Source: an uncultured Bdellovibrio sp. (lineage in GTDB: Bacteria > Bdellovibrionota > Bdellovibrionia > Bdellovibrionales > Bdellovibrionaceae). From it: a stretch of DNA of 6,190 nucleotides. The position numbers and the translations under genes are program-made. Where the stretch lies: NCBI GenBank assembly GCA_946480995.1, contig CAMLMF010000163.1, positions 1 to 6,190 on the forward strand. Direction: 5' to 3'. Under the pieces are notes generated by a model that worked only from the letters and a program-made list of their open reading frames with translations, did no database searches and was not told where the DNA came from. This document shows, piece after piece, positions 1-5,757 of this stretch; positions within the stretch are counted from its first letter, which is position 1; the number at the start of each line of letters is the position of its first letter.

Positions 1-28
1 TAAGTATTGGTTCTAAGCCCCTCCTCGT

Positions 29-69
29 GCTCGATCTGCGGCGACCAAGGCTCGCCGCAGATGCTGAGC
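29..69. other. GC-rich hairpin, possible terminator of an upstream gene
   Basis: The arms 34-44 (ATCTGCGGCGA) and 52-62 (TCGCCGCAGAT) are perfectly complementary over 11 bp with a 7-nt loop. After a small internal loop, GCTC at 29-32 can also pair with GAGC at 66-69. The pairing is seen directly and is too long to be casual. It lacks the run of T that an intrinsic terminator needs, on either strand, so a terminator role for an upstream gene is only one option. A transcript-processing hairpin or a fold within a short coding tail are others. Confidence 0.45.
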
Positions 70-94
70 TTCTGCTTTAATCTGAATGTTTCTA

Positions 95-115
95 TTTGTA
101 ACAAGTTGTTACAAA
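95..115. promoter_or_regulatory. Perfect 21-bp dyad, candidate operator
   Basis: Arm TTTGTAACA (95-103) and arm TGTTACAAA (107-115) are exact reverse complements separated by AGT. This 9-3-9 symmetry is the shape expected for a homodimeric helix-turn-helix repressor or activator site, and it sits 63 bp before the first gene of the metallophosphoesterase-recX-alaS run. As RNA it could also form a hairpin with a 3-nt loop. The regulator is unknown: no regulator gene is in the window. It is not an SOS box (no CTG-N10-CAG). Confidence 0.5.
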
Positions 116-178
116 CTAGACGACCGGTGTTTCAAAGATCCCCTGTGCAAAGTCTTTACCCGATGATAAAACTATTGA

Positions 179-1321
179 ATGGGAATCTTTCGCTCTGTTA
201 TCAGCTCTGCAATTTTAGTTATTTTCATTTATGTCGCGCACCAACTGACTCGCTTCACGGACTTCACCTGGCTGGGTCAATCACTGATTGTGTCGTTTTT
301 GATTTTATTATTTTCGATGGTCGTCGGCACCTTTCTATTTTTCTTTAAAGAAAGAAGTGTCGAAGTCAATCCGTGGCGGGATCGCCTGATCAATGTCTCT
401 TTGACGGCCATGGCTTATATTAATTTTTTAATTACCCTGGTCATTCTGCGCGACATCTTTGCCTTCGCTGACAACCTCTTTGCTTTCTTGCCGATCCAGG
501 GACTTTACAGTTCCCATGCCACTACGGCCTTGTTAAGCACCCCGGTGTTGTTGCTTCTTATCGGAAATGCCGTCGTAAAAACAGGACCTCTTATCAAAAA
601 GTTACCACTTAAATTTAAAAATTTACCACCGGACCTAGAAGGGTTGCGCATTGCCCATGTCACAGATTTGCATATTGGCGCCACGATGCCAGTACACTTC
701 GTAAAAAAATTAATTGCGCGTATCGAAGATCTAAAACCCGATTTAGTGGTCTTCACGGGGGACATTTTAGATGGCTTTGCTGCCAAACATACGGCTGAGT
801 TCAAAATTTTAAAAACTCTGAAAGCACCCCACGGCGTCTTTTACGTCCCTGGCAATCACGAATACTACTGGGATATCCACAGCGGTCTGCAGGCGTTTCG
901 TGATGCAGGTTTTCATGTTCTTCTTAATGACACTGTGAATATCAAAAAAGGCGGCAGTCTTTTGCAAATCATGGGCACTCCGGATCCCGCAGCTCGTGCT
1001 TTTGACATGGAGGGGCCGAACTTTCCCCGTCTGAAAAGCCAGCTGTCCCCGGAAAGTTTTAAAATAGGCCTTATTCACCAACCTTTTCTAGCACCCAAGG
1101 TGGAAGAACTTGGCGTGGACCTGCTTTTAGCGGGCCACACCCACGGCGGACAGTTTTTCCCGTGGAACTGGCTGATCGTGTTCTTTCAAAAGTACTCCAA
1201 AGGCCTTTACCGCCTAGGAAATATGCAGCTCTATGTCAATCAAGGCACCGGTTACTGGGGTCCGCAACTGCGCCTGGGCACATATTGTGAGCTGACCGAA
1301 ATTGTTCTTCGCAAGGACTAA
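179..1321 (+). CDS. Membrane-anchored metallophosphoesterase (YkuE/YaeI-like)
   Basis: Calcineurin-like phosphoesterase of 380 residues with an N-terminal membrane region. Hydrophobic segments at about 6-20, 33-56, 73-93 and 115-133 suggest up to four membrane helices, followed by a basic linker (KKLPLKFK) and the catalytic domain from about 155. The complete metal-ligand set is visible: D163-L-H165, G194-D195, G225-N-H-E228, H300 (in IHQP) and G319-H-T-H322. The GHTHGGQ ending and the C-terminal GTGYWGP-LRLGT block are typical of the YkuE/YaeI group, some members of which act on membrane-associated substrates; Chlamydia LpxG, a UDP-2,3-diacylglucosamine hydrolase in lipid A synthesis, is a related membrane-anchored type. 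The actual substrate cannot be read from sequence. The ATG at 179 is chosen because a TGA at 176-178 closes the frame just upstream; no clear Shine-Dalgarno precedes it. recX follows after 23 bp, so the two are probably co-transcribed. Confidence 0.92.
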   Translation: MGIFRSVISSAILVIFIYVAHQLTRFTDFTWLGQSLIVSFLILLFSMVVGTFLFFFKERSVEVNPWRDRLINVSLTAMAYINFLITLVILRDIFAFADNLFAFLPIQGLYSSHATTALLSTPVLLLLIGNAVVKTGPLIKKLPLKFKNLPPDLEGLRIAHVTDLHIGATMPVHFVKKLIARIEDLKPDLVVFTGDILDGFAAKHTAEFKILKTLKAPHGVFYVPGNHEYYWDIHSGLQAFRDAGFHVLLNDTVNIKKGGSLLQIMGTPDPAARAFDMEGPNFPRLKSQLSPESFKIGLIHQPFLAPKVEELGVDLLLAGHTHGGQFFPWNWLIVFFQKYSKGLYRLGNMQLYVNQGTGYWGPQLRLGTYCELTEIVLRKD

Positions 1322-1344
1322 AAAACAGAGTAATAATCTTTGTC

Positions 1345-1809
1345 ATGCCTCAAGAAAATGATCCCGCAAAAACCAAAAACGCCGTCACCAAAAAGGTTAT
1401 GGATTTGCTTGCGATTCGGGATCACTCTGAGCAGGAACTTCGCGCCAAGTTGACAGAAAAATTTTCTGAAAATGCCGATGCCACCAATTTTGTTGAAGAA
1501 GCGATTGAAATCGCCAAAGACAAAAAATGGCTTGCCGATCCGATGACGTTAGCACAGCGCTGGGCTGACACGCTTCACGGTCGCAACAAAGGCATTGAAT
1601 ACATTAACAACTATTTGCGCGAAAAAGGTTTGCCAGAGGTGAACCCGGATTACGATCTAGAGCTTGAAAAAGCTATGAGCGTCGTCCGTACAAAATATGC
1701 TGAAGATTATAATTTTTCTCGGGAAGAAAAAGCCAAGGTTGGCCGACAGCTCACCTCCCGAGGATTCGATACCGAGACCGTGAGAAAGGTTATTTATGAA
1801 AAGCTCTGA
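1345..1809 (+). CDS. recX: RecX family regulatory protein
   Basis: A 154-residue protein with the RecX pattern of repeated three-helix units. The first unit contains ALL-type sequence LLAIRDHSEQELRAKL (21-36), the middle one has RWADTLHGRNKGIEYINNYL (72-91) followed by REKGLP, and the last ends in SRGFDTETVRKVI (138-150). Length and order match the family. RecX binds RecA filaments and limits or modulates recombination and the SOS response in the cytoplasm. recA, the usual neighbour, is not in this window; a phosphoesterase gene occupies the upstream place, while the downstream alaS neighbour is the one also seen in E. coli (recA-recX-alaS). The ATG at 1345 has only a weak purine stretch upstream (AGAG), which suggests modest translation, possibly coupled to the preceding gene. 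Its last 14 bases overlap the start of alaS. No LexA-like box was seen nearby. Confidence 0.9.
   Translation: MPQENDPAKTKNAVTKKVMDLLAIRDHSEQELRAKLTEKFSENADATNFVEEAIEIAKDKKWLADPMTLAQRWADTLHGRNKGIEYINNYLREKGLPEVNPDYDLELEKAMSVVRTKYAEDYNFSREEKAKVGRQLTSRGFDTETVRKVIYEKL
1782..1789 (+). promoter_or_regulatory. Ribosome binding site of alaS inside recX
   Basis: GAGAAAGG lies inside the recX coding end, with AAGG 6 nt before the alaS ATG at 1796. It supports this start and implies that alaS translation is linked to passage of ribosomes through recX. Confidence 0.6.
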
Positions 1810-3412
1810 AATCCGCAACGCCTTTGTGAACTACTTCAAAAAGAATGGTCACACCGCTGTGGCATCGTCTTCTTTGATTCCTGAAAATGATCCGACATTG
1901 CTTTTCGCCAATGCAGGGATGAATCAGTTTAAAAATACTTTCTTAGGCTTAGAAAAACGCGATTACACTCGCGCCGTCACGGCACAAAAGTGTGTGCGCG
2001 CTGGTGGTAAACACAACGACTTAGAAAATGTGGGCTTTACAGCTCGTCATCACACCTTCTTTGAAATGTTGGGAAACTTTTCTTTTGGCGATTACTTTAA
2101 AAAAGACGCCATTCATTACGCTTGGGAGTTCTTAACTAAAGAATTAAAAATTCCAAAAGAAAAACTTTACGTCACAGTCCACATCTCGGACGACGAAGCC
2201 GCAGAAATCTGGCACACGCAAGAAGGCATCCCCAAAGATCGCATCTTCCGTTTTGATGCGGATAACTTCTGGAAAATGGGCGACACTGGTCCGTGCGGTC
2301 CTTCAACAGAAATTTTCTATGACCACGGTCCTAAAGCCGGCACTATTTCAGATCCTTTCAAAGGGATCGCAGCTGGTGAAGATCGTTTCGTCGAAATCTG
2401 GAACTTGGTATTCATGCAATACTTCGAAAATCCTCCAGGCACACTAACACCATTGCCAAAACCTTCGGTTGATACTGGTGGCGGTCTAGAGCGCATGGTC
2501 GCAGCAATGCAGGGCAAGTTTAATAACTATGACACTGATTTATTCATGCCGATGATCAACCTTGCCTGCAAAATCGGAAATATCGAATACGTCACCGACA
2601 AAGAAGTGCTAGCTAAAGACAAAAATGCGATGGAAATCACGTCGGCATTGCGTGTGTTGGCCGATCACTGTCGTTCGACTTCATTCTTGATTGCTGACGG
2701 TGCATTGCCATCCAACGAAGGTCGCGGTTACGTCCTTCGTCGTATCATGCGTCGTGCGATCCGTTACGGTCGCAAGCTTTCAGCTGACAAGTCATTCCTG
2801 CCAGGTATGGCGGAAGCTTTGATCGAGCACATGGGTGACGTGTATCCAGAGCTAAAACAACGTCGCGATCATATCTTAAATACGATCCGCGACGAGGAAG
2901 ACCGCTTTATCAGCACACTCGATAACGGGACTAATATCTTACTAGAAGAAATCGCACGTACAAAAGCAAAAGGCCAAAAAGAGCTTTCTGGCGAAATGGT
3001 CTTTAAAATGTACGACACCTATGGCTTCCCTGCGGATTTAACTCGCGTGATCGCGAACGAACATGGCATCGAAGTGAATGAAGAATCTTTTGAAAAAGAG
3101 ATGGAAGCCAACCGTGCAAAATCCAAAGCATCTTGGAAAGGCAAAGCCCTGGGCGCTGACGAACAGCATTTAATCAAGTTTGCCAAAGACTATTCAGGCG
3201 CTGGCAAATCTGTGAAATTCACAGGTTACGGAGACTTTGCTGGCGGCGGAAAAATCGCGGCCCTTTCTAACGGTCACGAAGTGGTCAATGTTCTTAAAAA
3301 CGGCGAAACAGGCGTGATCATCGTTGATCAAACTTCCTTCTATGGCGAAGGCGGCGGTCAAGCGGGTGACACGGGTTACATCATGGAGGACCTGCGCGCG
3401 CGAAGGTTGTGA
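1796..3412 (+). CDS. alaS: Alanyl-tRNA synthetase, N-terminal part (frame broken at 3' end)
   Basis: Encodes the catalytic portion of class IIc alanyl-tRNA synthetase, which activates alanine with ATP and charges tRNA-Ala. Of the 538 residues, about 1-240 form the aminoacylation core: motif 1 region around GHTAVASSSLIPENDPTLLF (18-37), motif 2 TARHHTFFEMLGNFSFGDYF (82-101) with R84, the MGDTGPCGPSTE loop (161-172), and motif 3 GGGLERM (228-234). The tRNA-recognition region carries NEGRGYVLRRIMRRAIRYGR (307-326) and YDTYGFPADL (406-415). The beta-barrel before the editing site starts normally, ending at FYGEGGGQAGDTGYIM (515-530). Then the frame runs into eight unrelated-looking residues (EDLRARRL) and a TGA, where the family continues for another 370 or so residues. 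Those residues are encoded immediately downstream in another frame. In E. coli, N-terminal fragments of the enzyme that are shorter than this keep charging activity, so the piece could be active without editing. Confidence 0.96.
   Translation: MKSSEIRNAFVNYFKKNGHTAVASSSLIPENDPTLLFANAGMNQFKNTFLGLEKRDYTRAVTAQKCVRAGGKHNDLENVGFTARHHTFFEMLGNFSFGDYFKKDAIHYAWEFLTKELKIPKEKLYVTVHISDDEAAEIWHTQEGIPKDRIFRFDADNFWKMGDTGPCGPSTEIFYDHGPKAGTISDPFKGIAAGEDRFVEIWNLVFMQYFENPPGTLTPLPKPSVDTGGGLERMVAAMQGKFNNYDTDLFMPMINLACKIGNIEYVTDKEVLAKDKNAMEITSALRVLADHCRSTSFLIADGALPSNEGRGYVLRRIMRRAIRYGRKLSADKSFLPGMAEALIEHMGDVYPELKQRRDHILNTIRDEEDRFISTLDNGTNILLEEIARTKAKGQKELSGEMVFKMYDTYGFPADLTRVIANEHGIEVNEESFEKEMEANRAKSKASWKGKALGADEQHLIKFAKDYSGAGKSVKFTGYGDFAGGGKIAALSNGHEVVNVLKNGETGVIIVDQTSFYGEGGGQAGDTGYIMEDLRARRL
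3385..3402 (+). other. Frame-break site in alaS
   Basis: The coding frame changes from that of 1796 to that of 3409 in this interval. Adding one G in the GGAGGACC stretch (3385-3392) gives I-M-E-G-P-A-R-A-K-V-V-N-T-T-K, which joins both halves with 12 residues between GDTG and NTTK, the spacing I recall between GDKG and DTQK of E. coli AlaRS. Removing one dinucleotide from the alternating GC run at 3394-3402 would also restore the frame (M-E-D-L-R-A-K-V-V), one residue shorter. No X-XXY-YYZ slippery heptamer is present, but GGAGG (3385-3389) is a Shine-Dalgarno-like motif of the sort that can promote slippage or re-initiation. Confidence 0.8.
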
Positions 3413-4518
3413 ACACAACTAAAATTGACGACATTGTTTTACACCATGTCGAAGTTGAACACGGTGACTTTAAAGTCGGCGCCACTGTTGATACAATTGT
3501 GAATCCATTTGAGCGCCGCAATTCTATGAGCAACCACTCGGCGACCCATTTGTTGCATGCAGCTTTGCGCAAAGTTTTAGGTGCGCACGTAACTCAAGCA
3601 GGCTCTTTGGTGGACTCACAGAAAACTCGTTTCGACTTTACCCACAACAAACCTTTAAGTTCGGAAGAAATTCGTCAAATTGAAGATTTGGTCAACGAAC
3701 AAATTGCTATGGCCCACGACGTGAAGGTCGAAATCATGTCGCCGAAAGAAGCGCAAGCTAAAGGAGCCATGGCCTTATTCGGAGAAAAATACGGCGACCA
3801 AGTACGTGTTCTTACGATGGGCGATTTTTCATGCGAACTGTGCGGCGGCACTCACGTGAAAAACACGTCACAAATTCGCCTGTTTAAAATCGTATCTGAA
3901 GCCGGCGTCAGCGCCGGAGTTCGTCGTGTTGAAGCCATCACTGGTGACGGAGCTGTTCGCTATGCGATGAGCGCTATCACACATTTTGATGATGCTTTAG
4001 CAGCTGCAGGATTACAAAAAAGCCCGCACTATTTAAAACATCTTGAAGCAACAGGTGAAACTGCCACTTTGGCTAACCGTGTGGAAGCTTTCAAAGAGCA
4101 AATCAAACACATGGAAAAAGAAGTCAAAAAACTTCAAGGCGGTCAAATCAACGTCGACGATCTGGCAGCGAAAGCTTTGAACTTTAAAACGAAGTCAGGT
4201 GTTGCCGCGAAGTTAGTTTTAGCAGATGTCGCTTTGGATGACAGAGCAGTGCTTGCCGAAGTCACTGACCATTTGAAAAACAAAATTCAAAGTGGTGTTG
4301 TGGTCGTTGTCGGTCAAGGCGATGGATCACATCCAATTATCATCAGTGTATCTAAAGAATTGAATGCAGATGCCAAAGCTGGAGATCTTCTTAAAGAGGT
4401 CGCAGCGGTGATGGGCGGTAAAGGTGGCGGCAGACCAGACTTCGCCCAAGGAGCAGCTCCGAATCGCGCAAGCCTGCCGCAGGCTTTCGACAAAGTAAAA
4501 ACCCTTTTAGGTGTTTAA
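3409..4518 (+). CDS. alaS: Alanyl-tRNA synthetase, C-terminal editing and C-Ala part
   Basis: The remainder of AlaRS, in a different frame from the N-terminal part. As given, it would start at a GTG that overlaps the TGA of the first part (GTGA), giving 369 residues. It carries the editing domain that hydrolyses Ser- and Gly-tRNA-Ala, with its zinc ligands intact: H43-SAT-H47 and C145-GGT-H149 (in ELCGGTH), plus the family signatures KGAMALFGEKYGDQVRVL (118-135) and AGVRRVEAITG. A helical, coiled-coil-like linker follows (about 219-260), then the C-Ala domain with the glycine-rich GGKGGGRPDFAQGA and a normal C-terminus. All conserved elements are intact, so selection has acted on this sequence until very recently or still acts. 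The beginning of the beta-barrel strand preceding NTTKIDD is lost if GTG is the true start, which argues that the natural product is a fusion with the upstream part. Joined by one added base, the gene encodes about 907 residues, close to the usual 870-900. Confidence 0.94.
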   Translation: MNTTKIDDIVLHHVEVEHGDFKVGATVDTIVNPFERRNSMSNHSATHLLHAALRKVLGAHVTQAGSLVDSQKTRFDFTHNKPLSSEEIRQIEDLVNEQIAMAHDVKVEIMSPKEAQAKGAMALFGEKYGDQVRVLTMGDFSCELCGGTHVKNTSQIRLFKIVSEAGVSAGVRRVEAITGDGAVRYAMSAITHFDDALAAAGLQKSPHYLKHLEATGETATLANRVEAFKEQIKHMEKEVKKLQGGQINVDDLAAKALNFKTKSGVAAKLVLADVALDDRAVLAEVTDHLKNKIQSGVVVVVGQGDGSHPIIISVSKELNADAKAGDLLKEVAAVMGGKGGGRPDFAQGAAPNRASLPQAFDKVKTLLGV

Positions 4519-4540
4519 GTTTTAAAGATCACAATAAATC

Positions 4541-4576
4541 AAAAAAAGCGCTCTTACTTACGAGAGCGCTTTTTTT
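4541..4576. terminator. Bidirectional intrinsic terminator between alaS and the propeller gene
   Basis: A perfect 14-bp inverted repeat: AAAAAAAGCGCTCT (4541-4554) and AGAGCGCTTTTTTT (4563-4576) with an 8-nt loop. The seven-base A and T tracts give a U-run on both strands, so the hairpin can stop the plus-strand operon ending at 4518 and the minus-strand gene ending at 4596. Its position 22 bp past alaS and 19 bp past the convergent gene fits a shared terminator. Confidence 0.93.
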
Positions 4577-4595
4577 GTTTCAAAATCCCTTATCC

Positions 4596-5525
4596 TTAGC
4601 GGAAAGAACGATACCAAATGGAATTATCTGTTCCGCGCACAAAGCTCATGACATGATTCTGACCTGACGAGTTCGCACTCGGTCCTGAAGTTAAACCTCC
4701 ACCTAAAGATTCCCAAGTGGACCATGCGCCACTAAACCACAGGTGCCACAAGGCATTGTCGGTACCACGAGCAAACACATCTAAACGACCATTGCCCCAA
4801 GAGGCAACGTCAGGTGATGACGTCAACTGACCGCCTAAAGATTCCCAAGCCGACCAACCTCCGGCAAACCATTTGTGCCAAAGAGCATTGTCGCCACCGC
4901 GAACAAACACATCAATGCGTCCCGCGCTCCATGAAACAGCAGCAGGATCGGAAGTTAAATATCCCCCCAAAGATTCCCATGCAGACCACGAGCTGCCACT
5001 AAGCCAACGATGCCAAAGGGCATTGTCTGTACCACGCACAAAAACATCTAGTCGGGAACCTGACCACGTCGACACAGCGGGCCCCGAAGTCAACACTCCC
5101 CCCAGCGAAGTCCACGCGGACCAACTTCCGGAAAAGCTTCTCGTCCATAAAGCATTGTCAGTGCCCCTTGCAAACACGTGAATACGTTCCCCCCGACAAG
5201 CAGCGGCTGGAGAAGACGTAAGCACTCCGCCTAAAGAAGTCCACGCGGACCAATTGTAACCATCCCAGTGACGGAACCACAGGGCATTGTCTGTGCCACG
5301 CACAAAGACGATTGTGCGAAATCCAGGGCGAGAGCACGAAGCGGGATCCGATGTCGCAACACCACCGATACTTGACCAATCAGACCAGCGCGGTGGTGCG
5401 GGATCTTCATGTAGTGGGCTAAATACGGACGAAGGATCTCTGGCCGTATCCGTTGCGATGGCGCGAACGGAAAGGGCCGCTCCTGCTAAAATTGACATTA
5501 AAAACAAAACCATTTTAGTACGCAT
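4596..5525 (-). CDS. Secreted six-repeat beta-propeller protein, PLL lectin/DUF346-like
   Basis: A 309-residue protein with a Sec signal peptide (MRTK, then a hydrophobic run to about residue 20, probable cleavage after AIA at 24). A short linker to about 45 is followed by six tandem repeats of 43-45 residues starting near 46, 91, 134, 179, 224 and 267. The consensus is WSxWxSLGGxLTSxPAxxSWxxGRxDVFVRGTDNALWHRW. This is the pattern of DUF346-type repeats and of Photorhabdus PLL-family lectins, beta-propellers that bind fucose and methylated sugars between blades. Sugar binding here is inference. Known PLL lectins have seven blades; only six repeats are seen. Repeats 3-5 are closest to consensus; 1, 2 and 6 are diverged and lack the central SW. 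Cys64 and Cys110 are the only cysteines. At DNA level GCATTGTC (plus strand) recurs at 4753, 4885, 5020, 5152 and 5284. The gene has AGGAGG five bases before its ATG and stands alone between two terminators. Confidence 0.85.
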   Translation of the reverse strand: MRTKMVLFLMSILAGAALSVRAIATDTARDPSSVFSPLHEDPAPPRWSDWSSIGGVATSDPASCSRPGFRTIVFVRGTDNALWFRHWDGYNWSAWTSLGGVLTSSPAAACRGERIHVFARGTDNALWTRSFSGSWSAWTSLGGVLTSGPAVSTWSGSRLDVFVRGTDNALWHRWLSGSSWSAWESLGGYLTSDPAAVSWSAGRIDVFVRGGDNALWHKWFAGGWSAWESLGGQLTSSPDVASWGNGRLDVFARGTDNALWHLWFSGAWSTWESLGGGLTSGPSANSSGQNHVMSFVRGTDNSIWYRSFR

Positions 5526-5530
5526 ATCAT

Positions 5531-5536
5531 CCTCCT
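5531..5536 (-). promoter_or_regulatory. Strong ribosome binding site of the propeller gene
   Basis: On the minus strand AGGAGG is followed after 5 nt (ATGAT) by the ATG whose first base is 5525. This is the best Shine-Dalgarno in the window and fixes the start; it implies efficient translation compared with the weak sites before the phosphoesterase and recX. Confidence 0.85.
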
Positions 5537-5700
5537 AAGTCATTGCGTTTTGGTTTCGTTCTCAAAATTATCACTGGCACAAAAGTTAGCCAGATGAATC
5601 TTTACCTTGTGCTAAAAGGCTGTTGGCAAAAATGTCCGAAAAAAATCCTTAATAACCTAGGCGATTTGGTAGCAGAAATGCGAGTTCACTTGAAATAAAA
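5537..5700. other. Intergenic region with the promoter of the propeller gene and a possible short ORF
   Basis: The minus-strand propeller gene must have its promoter here because a terminator closes the preceding gene at about 5697. The candidates are weak: GATAAT at 5572-5567 with no good -35, or TTGCCA at 5629-5624 with a poor -10 (GGTAAA) 17 bp on. On the plus strand a 34-codon ORF runs from ATG 5594 to TAA 5698, which overlaps the A-tract of the next hairpin. Its product has a GCWQKCPKK stretch. It lacks a Shine-Dalgarno, and 34 open codons are not improbable by chance, so I do not call it a gene. Confidence 0.5.
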
Positions 5701-5723
5701 AAAGCGCTCTACAGGAGCGCTTT
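5697..5723 (-). terminator. Intrinsic terminator of the cysteine-rich gene
   Basis: The arms AAAGCGCTC (5701-5709) and GAGCGCTTT (5715-5723) pair perfectly over 9 bp around a TACAG loop. Read on the minus strand the hairpin is followed by a T-rich tail (TTTTTTTATTTC), so it terminates the gene whose stop is at 5760-5758. In the plus direction the tail TTTCGTTTG is weaker. The arm AAAAAAAGCGCTCT (5697-5710) is identical to that at 4541-4554. Confidence 0.87.
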
Positions 5724-5757
5724 CGTTTGTTAGAAATTTAAATTTTAAAATTATTTA

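Larger units (their letters stand above)
1..178. other. Leader/intergenic region upstream of the operon
   Basis: No convincing gene lies here. One reading frame on the plus strand is open from position 3 to a TAA at 78-80 (25 codons, ending roughly AADAELLL) and could be the tail of an upstream gene, but nothing in it is recognisable. Two inverted repeats dominate: a GC-rich hairpin at 29-69 and a perfect dyad at 95-115, listed separately. I could not find a good sigma70 promoter; no pair of hexamers near TTGACA/TATAAT with 16-18 bp spacing stands out between the dyad and the ATG at 179. A transcription start for the downstream operon is nevertheless expected here because no gene is seen immediately upstream. 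Confidence 0.6.

Noticed and set aside
97..113. Match of the dyad to the TGTNA-N7-TNACA site of Bacillus TnrA/GlnR
   Set aside because: The match is formal; these regulators belong to Firmicutes and the operon has no nitrogen-metabolism gene, so no regulator is assigned.
7..348. Plus-strand open frame overlapping the leader and the phosphoesterase start
   Set aside because: It has a TTG start without a ribosome site, no recognisable protein pattern, and overlaps the well-supported phosphoesterase in another frame.
505..1081. Two minus-strand open frames inside the phosphoesterase gene
   Set aside because: They are antisense to conserved catalytic motifs and resemble no protein; reading-frame shadows.
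3380..3412. Classical programmed -1 frameshift signal in alaS
   Set aside because: No X-XXY-YYZ slippery heptamer and no obvious downstream stem-loop; only a GGAGG motif is present, so recoding is not the preferred explanation.
4814..5538. Plus-strand open frames antisense to the propeller gene
   Set aside because: Their repeated ALS-P-RTN pattern is just the complement of the TDNALW repeats; the minus strand has the signal peptide, ribosome site and family pattern.
5734..5752. AT palindromes AAATTTAAATTT and AATTTTAAAATT after the cysteine-rich gene
   Set aside because: Low-complexity A/T sequence in a short untranslated stretch; symmetry here is expected by composition.
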